Shown here: positions 1 to 8,942 of the stretch, one piece after another
How the letters are laid out: each line of letters opens with the position of its first letter
How positions within the stretch are numbered: the first letter of the stretch is position 1
NCBI GenBank assembly: GCA_016709875.1
Contig: JADJLZ010000009.1
Location: 124,001 to 188,000 of the forward strand
Direction of reading: 5' to 3'
DNA: 64,000 nt
Source of the DNA: Planctomycetota bacterium
GTDB lineage: Bacteria; Planctomycetota; UBA1135; GCA-002686595
Notes under the pieces: generated by a model
Database searches by the model: none
The model's input: only the letters and a program-made list of their open reading frames with translations
Told to the model about the DNA's origin: nothing
Made by a program: the position numbers and the translations under genes

Positions 1-949
1 TCGACATCGGCCCGCGGAACGCGTCGGGGAACCAGTTGCCGACGAGCGGCACCTCCTGCCATTCCTGCGAACCCTCGAGTGCGATCTCGAGCGCGTCCGG
101 ACGGCCGCGCGGGTAGTCCAGATTGACGCCCAGCGTCAGCACCGCGGCGCCGCGCGTGCCCTCGACGCGCAGCGACGAGCTCTGGTGTTTCGGTCCGTGC
201 TTGTGGTGGTGGTTGATCGAGAGCGCGCAGCGCACGTCGTCGGCGTAGTCGAGGATCGCCGTCGTGCGGCTCGAGGCGAGAGCGGGCGCATCCGGATGCT
301 TGACGGTGCGCGCCATCACCGCGCGCGGCTCGCCGAGCAGCGCGCGGATCGCATCGAGGTAGTGGATCGAGTGCAGCGCGATCTCCATGCGCTCGAGGCC
401 TTGCATGAACGGCCAGAGCTCCCAGGGCATGCGGCAGTTGACGTGCACCTCGAGCTCCACGAGGCGGCCGAGCAGGCCGCGCTCGAGCGCATCGGCGAGC
501 GCCAGCATGGCCGGGCTGAAGCGCAGCTGGAAGTTCTGGGCGGCGGTGATCCCGCGCTCGCGGCAGGCGCCGCGGATGCGCGTCGCGTCGGCGAGGTCGA
601 GTCCCAGCGGCTTCTGCAGCAGTGCGAAAGAGCCGCGCGGCAATTGCGCGACGGTCTCGAACAGCGCGCCCGGCGGCAGCGCGAGGTCGAACAGCGCGCC
701 GGGCAGTGCGAGCGCCTCTTCCAGCGAGGCGCAGGCGCGCGGGATGCCCCAGCGCTGCGCCGTCGCTCGCGCGCGCGACGCATCGAGGTCGAAGATGCCC
801 GCGACCTCGAGGCCGAGCGCGCGGTAGGCCGGCAGGTGCGCGTCGTGGACGATGCCGCCCGCACCCAGGATCACGATCGGACGCGGCGCGCGGGCGCTCG
901 GCCAGCGCTGGCGCAGATCGCTCGGCACGAGGCTCGCGACGGGGTTCAT
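1..949 (-). CDS. Gfo/Idh/MocA-family oxidoreductase, 3' end beyond window
   Basis: Reading leftwards from an ATG, the frame stays open to the window edge and gives 316 residues, so the C-terminus is missing. An N-terminal Rossmann fold is visible: PIVILGAGGIVHDAHLPAY, then IFDLD at the end of the second strand, which is the NAD(P)-binding pattern of this family. The later EVHVNCRMPWELWP and HSIHYLDAIRALLG segments fit the second alpha/beta domain. The family oxidises or reduces sugars and cyclitols in the cytoplasm. The start codon overlaps the stop codon of the upstream IclR gene (ATGA), so the two are probably translationally coupled. The divergent sugar transporter suggests a sugar substrate, but which one cannot be told. 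Confidence 0.88.
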   Translation of the reverse strand, partial: MNPVASLVPSDLRQRWPSARAPRPIVILGAGGIVHDAHLPAYRALGLEVAGIFDLDASRARATAQRWGIPRACASLEEALALPGALFDLALPPGALFETVAQLPRGSFALLQKPLGLDLADATRIRGACRERGITAAQNFQLRFSPAMLALADALERGLLGRLVELEVHVNCRMPWELWPFMQGLERMEIALHSIHYLDAIRALLGEPRAVMARTVKHPDAPALASSRTTAILDYADDVRCALSINHHHKHGPKHQSSSLRVEGTRGAAVLTLGVNLDYPRGRPDALEIALEGSQEWQEVPLVGNWFPDAFRGPMS

Positions 950-1764
950 GTGCCTGGCGCGTTCCGTTCGCCTCGGGCCCCCGATCCGAGCAGCACGGAG
1001 AGGCGCGCGGAGGCATCGAGCAGCGCTGCGCGCAGCACGGCCACGCTGCCCGCTTCGGCGCGGTCGAGGCGCTCGATGAAGGGCACGGTCAGCGCGCCCA
1101 CGGCCGCGCCACGGTGGTTGAAGACCGGATAGCTGAAATCGTGCACGCCGCGGATGCGCGTGCTCTCCATGTCTTCGTAGCCGCGGCGGCGGATCTTCTC
1201 GAAGAGCGCCGCCTGGCGCGCGGCCTCGGCGCTCGCGTCGGAGCTGCCGGCGAGCGCGAGCAGCCGCTCGCGGTCCTCCTCGTCCTGGAAGGCGAGCAGC
1301 ACGCGGCCCGAGGCCGTCGCCGAGAGCTGGATCACCGAACCCACGCGCACCGCGAATCCGATCTCGCCCGGAGCGTCGGCCTGCGCGATCACGATCCCGC
1401 GCCCCTCGTGCGTCACGACCAGGTGGCAGGACTGGTGGATCTCCTCGGCCAGAGCGCGCATCAGCGGAAGCGCCGCGTCGAGCAGGCGCGCGAGCGGCGC
1501 GTGGCGGTGGCTCAACTCGAAGAGCTTGAGCGTCAGGACGTAGCGGTCGCCCGGGCGTTGGATCGAGAGGTACCCGCGCTCGACCAGGCAGTTGAGCATG
1601 CGGAAGATCTCGCCCACCGAGCGCTCGAGCGTGCGCGCGACGTCGGCTTGCGAGAGGCCCTCGGGGTGGGCGCTCAGGAGTTCGAGGATGTCGAGGCCCT
1701 TCTCGAGGGCGGGTGCCCGGTAGCGTCCCGGGGTCTTCGGCGGTACGGTGGCACGGCGCGGCAT
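946..1764 (-). CDS. IclR-family transcriptional regulator
   Basis: This 272-residue protein has the usual IclR length and layout. An N-terminal winged helix-turn-helix covers about residues 15-75, with KGLDILELLSAHPEGLSQAD and GEIFRMLNCLVERGYL. A C-terminal effector-binding domain contains GSVIQLSATASGRVLLAF and YEDMESTRIRGVHDFSYPVF, both family hallmarks. I chose the ATG at 1764 over the one at 1773 because a GGAG lies 9 bases before it. The gene diverges from a sugar ABC transporter and overlaps a downstream oxidoreductase by four bases. The simplest reading is a local regulator of both arms responding to a sugar-derived ligand; this is inference. Confidence 0.93.
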   Translation of the reverse strand: MPRRATVPPKTPGRYRAPALEKGLDILELLSAHPEGLSQADVARTLERSVGEIFRMLNCLVERGYLSIQRPGDRYVLTLKLFELSHRHAPLARLLDAALPLMRALAEEIHQSCHLVVTHEGRGIVIAQADAPGEIGFAVRVGSVIQLSATASGRVLLAFQDEEDRERLLALAGSSDASAEAARQAALFEKIRRRGYEDMESTRIRGVHDFSYPVFNHRGAAVGALTVPFIERLDRAEAGSVAVLRAALLDASARLSVLLGSGARGERNAPGT

Positions 1765-1784
1765 GGGGGGCATCTCCGGGGCGC

Positions 1785-1801
1785 TGTGTTTTACGCACAC
1801 A
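1785..1801. promoter_or_regulatory. candidate operator in the IclR/ABC divergent region
   Basis: The sequence has perfect 5-base arms TGTGT and ACACA around a 7-base centre, in the 102-base gap between the IclR gene and the divergent binding-protein gene. An AT-richer stretch (TTTTCGCAAATACAAG) follows directly and is unusual in this GC-rich DNA. Palindromic sites in such gaps are typical IclR targets. No experimental or comparative support is available here. Confidence 0.35.
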
Positions 1802-1866
1802 GTCCGATTTTCGCAAATACAAGATGCGGCGCCGCACCCCGGACCGTATCCATAGTGGCCTCCCCC

Positions 1867-2823
1867 ATGCACCCCGCCCGCGCGCTCTGCTGCGTCCTCC
1901 TGCTCCTCGCCGGCTGTTCGAAGTCCGCTCCGGATGGCGCGAGCGCGAAGCCCGTGTACGCCGTGATCCCCAAGGGCACGACGCACGTGTACTGGAAGGC
2001 CGTCGAGCGCGGCGCGAAGGCGGCCGGCGCGGAGCTCGGTGTCGAGATCGCCTGGAAGGGTCCGCTGCAGGAAGACGACCGCGCGCAGCAGATCCAGCTC
2101 GTGCAGCAGTTCACCGCGCAACACGTCGCGGGCATCGCGCTCGCGCCGCTCGACCACACCGCACTCGTCGCGCCCGTGCGCGCCGCGCGCGAAGCCGGCA
2201 TCCCGGTCGTGATCTACGACTCGGGCCTCGACGGCACGCCGGGCACCGACTTCCTCGCTTACATCGCGACCGACAACGTGAAGGGCGGCTCGATCGGCGG
2301 CGAGGAGCTCGCGCGCCTCCTGCCCGAGGGCGGTGACGTCGTGCTGCTGCGTTACCTCGTCGGCTCGGCCAGCACCGCGCAGCGCGAGCAGGGCTTCCTC
2401 GACGCGATCGGCAAGCACACGACGCTGCACTGCTCGGTCGACAACCGCTACGCGGGTGCGACCGGCGGCGAGGCCAAGACCGCCGCGCTCAACCTGATGG
2501 GCGAGCTGCGCAAGTGCAAGGGAGTCTTCTGCTCCAACGAGTCGGCGACCTACGGCATGCTGCTCGCGCTGCGGCAGGAAGGCCTGGCGGGCAAGATCCG
2601 CTTCGTGGGCTTCGACAGCTCGCCGCCGCTCGTCGAGGCGCTCAAGAACGGCGAGATCGACGCGCTGATCGTGCAGGATCCGCGCCGCATGGGCGCGCTC
2701 GCCGTGCAGACGCTCGAGGCGCAGCGCACGGGCGGCAAGGTCGAGACCACGATCGACACGGGCGTCGTGCTCGTGACGCGCGAGAAGCTCTCGGACCCGG
2801 CCGTTCAGAAGCTGCTCGAGTAG
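1867..2823 (+). CDS. sugar ABC transporter substrate-binding lipoprotein (CUT2 type)
   Basis: The 318-residue product begins with a lipoprotein signal peptide ending in the lipobox LAGC, so it should be anchored outside the cytoplasmic membrane. The mature part matches periplasmic binding protein type 1 (ribose/xylose class): VYWKAVERGAKAAGAELGV near the N-terminus, VAGIALAPLDHTALV, GIPVVIYDSGLDG, YIATDNVKGGSIGGEEL and GKIRFVGFDSSPPLVEAL. It is the first gene of a binding protein - ATPase - permease operon, with 7 bases to the next gene. The ligand is probably a monosaccharide or a small polyol, but specificity cannot be read from the sequence. Confidence 0.93.
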   Translation: MHPARALCCVLLLLAGCSKSAPDGASAKPVYAVIPKGTTHVYWKAVERGAKAAGAELGVEIAWKGPLQEDDRAQQIQLVQQFTAQHVAGIALAPLDHTALVAPVRAAREAGIPVVIYDSGLDGTPGTDFLAYIATDNVKGGSIGGEELARLLPEGGDVVLLRYLVGSASTAQREQGFLDAIGKHTTLHCSVDNRYAGATGGEAKTAALNLMGELRKCKGVFCSNESATYGMLLALRQEGLAGKIRFVGFDSSPPLVEALKNGEIDALIVQDPRRMGALAVQTLEAQRTGGKVETTIDTGVVLVTREKLSDPAVQKLLE

Positions 2824-2830
2824 CGCGCCG

Positions 2831-4321
2831 ATGCGGCTTTCGATCCGCGGACTGGCGAAGACTTTCGGCGCGACGCGCGCGCTCGACGGCGTCGACCTCG
2901 ACCTGCGCGCGGGCAGCGTCCACGCGCTGATCGGCGAGAACGGCGCGGGCAAGTCGACGCTCTTGCGCATCCTCTCGGGCGCGCTCGCACCCGACGCGGG
3001 CACGCTCGAACTCGAGGGCCGGCCCTTCGCGCCGCGCAGCCCGCGCGAGGCCTCGCGCGCGGGCGTGCGCATGGTGCACCAGGAACTGGCGTTGTGTCCG
3101 GGGCTCTGCGTGCTCGACAACCTGCTGCTGGGCGAGGAGCCCGCGCGCTCGGGCTTCATCCAGCGGCGCGCGGCGCGCGAGCAAGCGCGCGCGGCGCTGG
3201 AGGCGGTCGGCCGGCCCGGGCTGCCGCTCGAGGCACCCGTCGCGAGCCTGCCGATCGCCGAACGCCAGCTGGTCGAGATCGCGCGCGCGCTGCGCGGCGA
3301 GCCGCGCGTCCTGATCCTCGACGAACCGACCTCGAGCCTGCCGCGCGAGGAACTCGCACGCTTGTTCGCGCTCGTGCGCCAACTCGCCGCGCGCGGCGTC
3401 TCCGTGCTCTACGTCAGCCACGCGCTCGAAGAGGTGCGCGAATTGTGCGAGCACTACACGGTGCTGCGCGACGGCCAGAGTGTCGGCTCGGGCGCGGTCG
3501 CGGACGCGAGCGAGCGCGAGTGGATCGCGCAGATGGTCGGCCGCGAGGTGCGCGAGCTCTACCCGCGCTCGCCGCGCACGCGCGGCGAGCGCGTTCTGCG
3601 CGGCGCGGGCCTCGAATTGCATCGCGGCGAGGTGCTCGGCCTGTACGGCCTGATCGGCGCCGGCCGCACGGAGCTCCTGCGCGGCCTCTTCGGCCTGGAC
3701 GAGCTCGCCGGCGCGCACGCGCTCGAGTTCTGCGGCGAGACCGGCGCGCGCACGCCGCGCCAGCGCTGGAACGCCGGCGTCGGCTTCGTCAGCGAAGACC
3801 GCAAGAGCGAGGGCCTCGCGCTCGACCTGCCCGTCTCCGAGAATCTGGCGCTCGCGCGCATGGAGCGCTTCTCGCGCCGTGGTTTGATCGACCACCGCGC
3901 GCTGGCCTCCTCCGCCGCAACCTTCGCCGAACTGCTCGGAGTGAAGTGCAGCTCGGTCGCGCAGCGCTGCGGCGAGCTCTCGGGCGGCAACCAGCAGAAG
4001 GTCGCGCTCGCGCGCCTGCTGCAGGCCGGTTCGCACGTGCTGCTGCTCGACGAACCCACGCGCGGCATCGACGTCGGCTCCAAAGCTCAGATCTACGCCT
4101 GGATCGACCGCCTGGCCTGCGGAACGCAGACCAGCTCCCCCAAGGCCGTGCTGCTCGTCTCGAGCTACCTCCCCGAACTGCTCGGCGTGTGCGACCGCAT
4201 CGCCGTCATGCGCCGCGGCGAACTCGGCCCCGCGCGCCCCGTCGCCGAATGGAGCGAGGAACGCCTGCTCGAGGAAGCGCTCACCCCCCCCGTAAAAAAA
4301 CCAGCCCGCCTGGTTTTTTGA
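2831..4321 (+). CDS. sugar ABC transporter ATP-binding protein (RbsA/MglA type)
   Basis: The 496-residue duplicated ATPase has the usual RbsA length. The first domain carries Walker A GENGAGKST (residues 35-43), a degenerate signature LPIAERQLVEIARAL and Walker B VLILDEPTSSLP. The second domain carries a modified Walker A GLIGAGRTELL, an intact LSGGNQQKVALARLL and VLLLDEPTRGIDVGSK. One intact and one divergent half is normal for CUT2 ATPases. It would power import by the neighbouring binding protein and permease. The last residues (VKKPARLVF) and the stop codon are encoded inside a strong stem-loop, so the C-terminal tail may be altered or its 3' end shaped by termination. Confidence 0.94.
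   Translation: MRLSIRGLAKTFGATRALDGVDLDLRAGSVHALIGENGAGKSTLLRILSGALAPDAGTLELEGRPFAPRSPREASRAGVRMVHQELALCPGLCVLDNLLLGEEPARSGFIQRRAAREQARAALEAVGRPGLPLEAPVASLPIAERQLVEIARALRGEPRVLILDEPTSSLPREELARLFALVRQLAARGVSVLYVSHALEEVRELCEHYTVLRDGQSVGSGAVADASEREWIAQMVGREVRELYPRSPRTRGERVLRGAGLELHRGEVLGLYGLIGAGRTELLRGLFGLDELAGAHALEFCGETGARTPRQRWNAGVGFVSEDRKSEGLALDLPVSENLALARMERFSRRGLIDHRALASSAATFAELLGVKCSSVAQRCGELSGGNQQKVALARLLQAGSHVLLLDEPTRGIDVGSKAQIYAWIDRLACGTQTSSPKAVLLVSSYLPELLGVCDRIAVMRRGELGPARPVAEWSEERLLEEALTPPVKKPARLVF
4295..4319 (+). terminator. terminator-like hairpin overlapping the ATPase stop codon
   Basis: A perfect 10-base stem AAAAAACCAG / CTGGTTTTTT surrounds a 5-base CCCGC loop and ends in six T, the classic intrinsic terminator shape. 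It is A/T-flanked, so it could work in either direction. It lies between the ATPase and permease genes of one transporter operon, and the TGA stop codon uses its last T. It may reduce permease expression relative to the upstream genes. Confidence 0.6.
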
Positions 4322-4376
4322 CACCTGCCCCTCACCCCCCACCCTTCCCACTCCGCCCGCCCCACGCACTCCCGCC

Positions 4377-5473
4377 ATGCCCCCCCGCTTCACCCGCAGC
4401 GCCGCATTCGGCCCGCTGCTCGGACTCGTCGCCGCCTGGGTGCTCTTCGCGCTCTGCGCCGGCGGCGACTTCACGGCACTCGCGAACCAGCGCCTGATGC
4501 TGCTGCAGACCGCCGTCGTCGGCACGGCCGCGATCGGTGCGACGATCATCATCGCCAGCGGCGGCATCGACCTCTCGGTCGGCTCCACGGTCGCGCTCGG
4601 CACCGTGATCGGCGCACTCGTCCTGCGCGCGCACGGCCCGATCTGGCTGGCCGCGCTCGCCTGCATCGCGACCGGCTGCGGCGCGGGCTTCCTGCTCGGC
4701 AACCTCGTCGTCGGCCGGCTCGCGGCGAGCCTCGCGCTCGTCGCCGGCGCGATCGGCGCGCTCTTCGCCGCGCGCGCCGGCACGCTCGCCGCGCTCGTGA
4801 CGCTCGCGGTCGCGCTCGCCGCGGCACTCGCGCTCGCGCGTCAGCGCGCACGCCTCGCGCTCTCGCCCTTCATCGTGACGCTCGCCGCCTGGGGCGCCCT
4901 GCGCGGACTCGCAAAGGGCCTCGGTGACAACCAGCCGGTCTACCCCGACAGCACGGGCTGGATCGGCGACCTGCTGGGCGGGAGCAGTGCGCTGCCGCCC
5001 GGCGTGTGGATGCTGCTCGTGCTGGCCTTTCTCGCCTCGCTCTTCCTGCGCGACACCGTGCTCGGGCGGCACATCTACGCCGTGGGTTCGAACGAGGAGA
5101 CCGCGCGCCTGTGCGGCGTCGACCTCGAGCGCACGCGCATGTGGGTCTACGTGATCGGCGTGGGACTCGCAGGCCTCGCGGCCCTGCTGCAGCTCTCGTT
5201 CCTCTCGATCGGCGACCCGACGACGGCGGGAGGGCTCGAGCTGCGCGCGATCGCGGCCGCGGTGATCGGCGGCGCGAGTTTGTCGGGCGGCAGCGGTTCG
5301 ATCCTGGGTGCGCTGTTCGGCGCGCTGTTGATGACGGTGGTCGACAACGGCTGCACGAAGATGGGCCTCGACAACTGGGTGCAGGAGATCGTCACCGGCG
5401 GGATCATCCTCGCCGCCGTCGCGCTCGACCGCGCGCGGGCGAAGGCGCAGGGCTGGTCGGCGCGCCTTCTGGC
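4377..5473 (+). CDS. sugar ABC transporter permease (RbsC type), 3' end unresolved
   Basis: About 366 credible residues are visible. They are strongly hydrophobic, with many transmembrane helices, and carry the CUT2 permease hallmarks GGIDLSVGSTVALG, GSNEETARLCGVDLERTR and AAAVIGGASLSGGSGS. The last clear helix is ILAAVALDRARAKAQ, close to where such permeases normally end. After that the frame enters nearly pure G/C and no natural stop codon can be assigned; the open frame that continues is an artefact. No Shine-Dalgarno sequence is visible before the ATG, which sits in a C-rich stretch after the hairpin that closes the ATPase gene. Confidence 0.88.
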
Positions 5474-6452
5474 GGGGGGGGGGGGCCCCCCCCGGGGGGG
5501 GGGGGGGGGCCCCCCCCGCCCCCGGGGGGGGCCCCCGGGGCCCGGCCGGGGCCCGCGGCCCCCCCCCGCCCCCCCGCCCCCCGGGGCCCGCCGGGGGGCC
5601 GGGCCCCGGGGGCCCCGGGGCGCCCCCCCGGCCCCCCCCCGGGGGGGCCCCGCCCCCCCGCCCCCCCCCCCCCCCCCCGCGCCCCCGGGCCCCCCGCGCC
5701 CCCGGCCGGGGCCCCCCCCCCCCCCCGGGGGCGGGGGCCGGCCCCCCCCTTCTTGTGGGGGGGGGGTGGCCCCCCCCCGCCCCGGCCGGGTTCCCCCCCC
5801 CGGCCCGGGCGGGGGGGAAGGGAAGTGGGGGGTTTCGGGGGGCCCGGCCCGGGGGGAGGGGGGGGGGCCCCGGGGGCCGGGGGGGCCCCCCCGGGGCCCC
5901 CGGGGGCCCCGGGCGCCCCCCGGCCGGGCCCCCCGCCCCCCCCCCCCCCCGCGGGGCGGGCGGGGCCCCCCCCCGGTTGGCCGGGGGAGGGGGGTTCCCC
6001 CCCCCCCGGGCCCCCCGGCCCGGGCGGGAGGGGGAAGGTTTTGCCGGGGGGAGAAGAGGCCCCCCGCCGGGGCGCCCGCTCGGGGGAAGGCCTGGGGGTT
6101 GGTGGCCCCGGGGCCCGGGCGGGGGGGGCGGCCGGGGGGGGGGGCCCCCCCCCGCCCCCGCGGGGGGTTCCCCCCTCGGGGCCCCCCCCCCCCCCCCCCC
6201 CCCCCTTCCCCCCCGTTTTTGTTCCCCCCCCCCGCCCCCGGGGGGGCCGCCCCCCCCCCGAAAGAGGGGGGGCCCCAAAAAAGAAGAAAAAAAAAAGGCA
6301 GCAAGGTCCCCCCCGAAGAGGGGGGTCCCGGGCCCCGGAAGAGGGGCCCCCCGCGGGCGGGGAGGGGGAGTGAGCCTTGGGCCAGGGGAGCGCGGGGGGG
6401 GCGCGGGGGGGGGGGGGGGGGGGGGGGGGGGCGGCGGGGGGGGGGGGGGGGG
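5473..6452. other. extreme low-complexity G/C block, probable assembly or sequencing artefact
   Basis: About 980 bases consist almost only of G and C homopolymer runs, with one short island near 6260-6305 that contains A runs. It has no codon structure: every frame gives only Gly/Pro/Arg-rich text. It begins abruptly at the 3' end of the permease and stops abruptly 36 bases before the peptidase stop codon. I see no gene, RNA or ordered repeat unit in it. The true sequence here is probably a short convergent intergenic region. Confidence 0.8.
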
Positions 6453-6488
6453 CGCTGGCCCCAGGCCACCCGGTCCGCGAGCGCGTCC

Positions 6489-7991
6489 CTACTTCCCGAG
6501 CTCGTACAAGTACTCGACGAACGACATCACCGCGCCGTCGAAGCCCTGCACGGCGGGGTTCGTCGATTCGATCACGTAGTACTCGTCCGGCGCATGCGCG
6601 CCGCTGCCGTGGCCGAGGCCGAAGTGGCCCGAGGCGAGCTTGAGCGGTTCGCCGGTGAAGACGTAGCCCGGATAGGAACCGGCGTTGCGCGGCCAGAGCA
6701 GCGGATCGATCCCGGCGCGCTTCAGCACCGCGATCTGCGCCTGGATCAACGCGGCGCTCGCCGGCGTGCTGGTCGGGTCGTAGCCGCCGGTGACGTTGAC
6801 CTCGATGTCGCCGAAGCCGCGCTTCGCCAGATGCGCCTTGAGCGCCGCGACCGCATCCGTGAGCTTCATGTCGGGCACCAGGCGCAGATCCATCTTCGCC
6901 AGCGCGCGGTGCGCGAGGATCGTCTTGCCGCCCGGCCCGGTGTACCCGCCCACCAGTCCCTCGATATTGACCGTCGGTTGCGATTCGAGCCGCTCGTTCG
7001 CCTGCACCCAGGAGAGATCGTCGATCCAGTGCTGCACGCCGAGTTGCTTCTTGGCCTTGGCTTCGTCGCGACGCCTCGACGCCTCGGCGATCATCGCCTT
7101 CTCCGCCGCATCGAGCGGCCGCCCCTGCGGGTAGTCGTCGATCGTGATCCGATTGCCGTCGTCCGAGACGAGCGTCGCGAGCGCCTTCACCAGGTGCCAG
7201 GCCGGACTGTCGAGCATCGCCTTCAGCGAGGAATGCACGTCCTTCAGCGGACCGCGGCCCCACTTCTCCCCGCTCGCCACGAGTTCGAGTTCGACGACGC
7301 CCTTCGCACCGAGGCTGACCGTCACCAGGCCGTCGACATCCTGCGAGGCCGAGGGCATGAACACTCCAGAGCACTTGCGCAGCGCCGCTTCCACCTCGGG
7401 CCGGTGAACGAGCTCACCGATGTGCGTCGATCCGATCTCCTCTTCGCCCTCGGCGATCAGCACCAGGTTCACGGGCAGCTTCTCCCCCGCGCCGCGGATC
7501 GCGTGCAAGGCCGCGAGGAACGCAGCCTCCGGCCCTTTCTGGTTCACCGCGCCGCGCCCGACGATCACCTTGCCCAGACCGGGCTTGTCCACCAGGCGCG
7601 CTTCGAGCGGCGGCGAGGTCCATTCGGCCGGTTCGAACTGCTTCACGTCGTACATGAAGTAGAGCCCGACCGACTGCGCCGCTCCCGCATCGAGCGTGGC
7701 GAAGACACCCGGCTTGCCCTGCGTCTGGAGGATGGTCGCCTTCTGGAAGCCGGCGTCGAGCAGGAGCTGCGCCATGTGCTGTGCGCCCTCCGGATAACCG
7801 CGATTCTCGGCTGCGATCGCGGGCAGCGCGATCCAGTCCTGCAGGCGCTTGAGCGCTTCGTCGTGGCGCTTGGCGACCTCACGCTGGATCGCGGGCAGAT
7901 CGGAAGCCTGCGAAACGCTCGCGCAGCCAAGGAGCGCGAGGGACGCGAGTGCGATGGGAATCGTGGAACGAGTCGAGGGGCTGAAGTTCAC
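6489..7991 (-). CDS. M20-family metallopeptidase homologue, lipoprotein, altered metal ligands
   Basis: The 500-residue protein starts with GTG (GGAG lies 7 bases upstream) and has a lipoprotein signal with LGCAS. The M20 framework is clear: AEWTSPPLEA, EGEEEIGS around residues 181-188, and GSGAHAPDEY near the C-terminus, which carries the last metal-site His. Two usual ligands differ. The His of the GHxD motif is Met113 (YFMYDVKQ), and the bridging Asp of GRGxxDxKG is Asn150 (GRGAVNQKG). The presumed base and its neighbour in EEE remain. The enzyme may therefore bind one metal or none, or use a different site. Expected location is the periplasm or outer membrane. It stands alone. Confidence 0.85.
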   Translation of the reverse strand: MNFSPSTRSTIPIALASLALLGCASVSQASDLPAIQREVAKRHDEALKRLQDWIALPAIAAENRGYPEGAQHMAQLLLDAGFQKATILQTQGKPGVFATLDAGAAQSVGLYFMYDVKQFEPAEWTSPPLEARLVDKPGLGKVIVGRGAVNQKGPEAAFLAALHAIRGAGEKLPVNLVLIAEGEEEIGSTHIGELVHRPEVEAALRKCSGVFMPSASQDVDGLVTVSLGAKGVVELELVASGEKWGRGPLKDVHSSLKAMLDSPAWHLVKALATLVSDDGNRITIDDYPQGRPLDAAEKAMIAEASRRRDEAKAKKQLGVQHWIDDLSWVQANERLESQPTVNIEGLVGGYTGPGGKTILAHRALAKMDLRLVPDMKLTDAVAALKAHLAKRGFGDIEVNVTGGYDPTSTPASAALIQAQIAVLKRAGIDPLLWPRNAGSYPGYVFTGEPLKLASGHFGLGHGSGAHAPDEYYVIESTNPAVQGFDGAVMSFVEYLYELGK

Positions 7992-8121
7992 GCAGGGCTC
8001 CGCGGGTTCGTGATCAGGGGAGGATCGCGCGGGATGGTACTCGAAGGGCCGATGACACTGCGCGGGGCTGGGGCGAGCGCACGGCGAGCTCGCAGGCAGC
8101 GCGAGCGAAGCGGCCGAGGGC

Positions 8122-8688
8122 CTAGTAGACCTTCGGCGACAGCGACCAGCTCGACCAGAGCACGATCAAGGCGTAGAGCACGGTCGAAATCGCCCGCACC
8201 CCTCGCCCCGTGCGAGCCAGGAAGACCAAGGGCAGGAGCAACTCCGCGCCGAGAAACGCAGTCGTCGCCGATGCCAGACCCGTCTCGAAGATCGTCCGAT
8301 CGACGAAAAGGGCCATGGCCGCGTAGCCCGATAGGGATAGCAGCCCGAAGCGCCCGTCCTGCTCGAATGCGTCCCCGAGCCGTTCGCCCGCCTCGAGCTC
8401 GTCTGCAGGCAGCACGAGCGCAGCCGCCACGAAGAGCAGCAGCGGGATCGCGATCATCGTCAAGAATTCGAAGAGGGACCAGGGCCGCTCGACGCGGGCC
8501 AGCTCGAGCACCGCCCACCAGAACTGCAGCTGCAGCACGAAGATCGAGAACGCCCATGCCAGCGGGATCCAGTCGATCACCGCGCGCCGCCGCGAGCGGA
8601 AGACGACGATCGCGCTCGAGAGGATGCGCGTGACCCCGAGTCCCAGGATCATCGAGATCGCGACGGAGATCCAACGGAAGGAGTCCAT
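8122..8688 (-). CDS. small integral membrane protein, unknown function
   Basis: The 188-residue protein is mostly hydrophobic, with about five or six predicted membrane segments: near residues 7-28, 38-62, 74-95, 118-135 and 142-185. A short charged stretch, ADELEAGERLGDAFEQDG, lies in the middle. A good Shine-Dalgarno GGAG lies 8 bases before the ATG, and codon use matches the neighbours, so I think it is a real gene. I do not recognise a family. It is followed by the peptidase gene on the same strand after 130 bases, without evidence of functional linkage. Confidence 0.72.
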   Translation of the reverse strand: MDSFRWISVAISMILGLGVTRILSSAIVVFRSRRRAVIDWIPLAWAFSIFVLQLQFWWAVLELARVERPWSLFEFLTMIAIPLLLFVAAALVLPADELEAGERLGDAFEQDGRFGLLSLSGYAAMALFVDRTIFETGLASATTAFLGAELLLPLVFLARTGRGVRAISTVLYALIVLWSSWSLSPKVY

Positions 8689-8942
8689 GAACCTAGCTCC
8701 TCATACCGGTCAGCATTTCAGCACCGTACCCGGAGCCCGATTCGCATCCGCGCGCGGGTTCGCGCGAGCTCGTGGTGGAGGAATTCCAGGCGCATGGCGT
8801 GGCGCAGAACCTACCACCGGCGGGCGCGTCGAGGAAAGCCGGCGCGCGCCCGTGCGCACCGGCACTCGCGCGCCCCGAGACGGCGCAATTCGCGGGCCGA
8901 GCGGCCTTCGTCCCTGCTCACGGCGCCGCACACGCGAGCCGA

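Noticed and set aside
946..3159. Long minus-strand open frame covering the transporter genes
   Set aside because: Only its last part is the IclR gene. The rest is antisense to the well-supported binding protein; high GC keeps antisense frames open and its protein is Arg/Ala-rich without motifs.
4377..8633. A 1418-codon plus-strand frame that would fuse the permease to a long Gly/Pro/Arg protein
   Set aside because: It runs through the G/C noise block and then antisense to the M20 gene; only the first 366 codons are credible.
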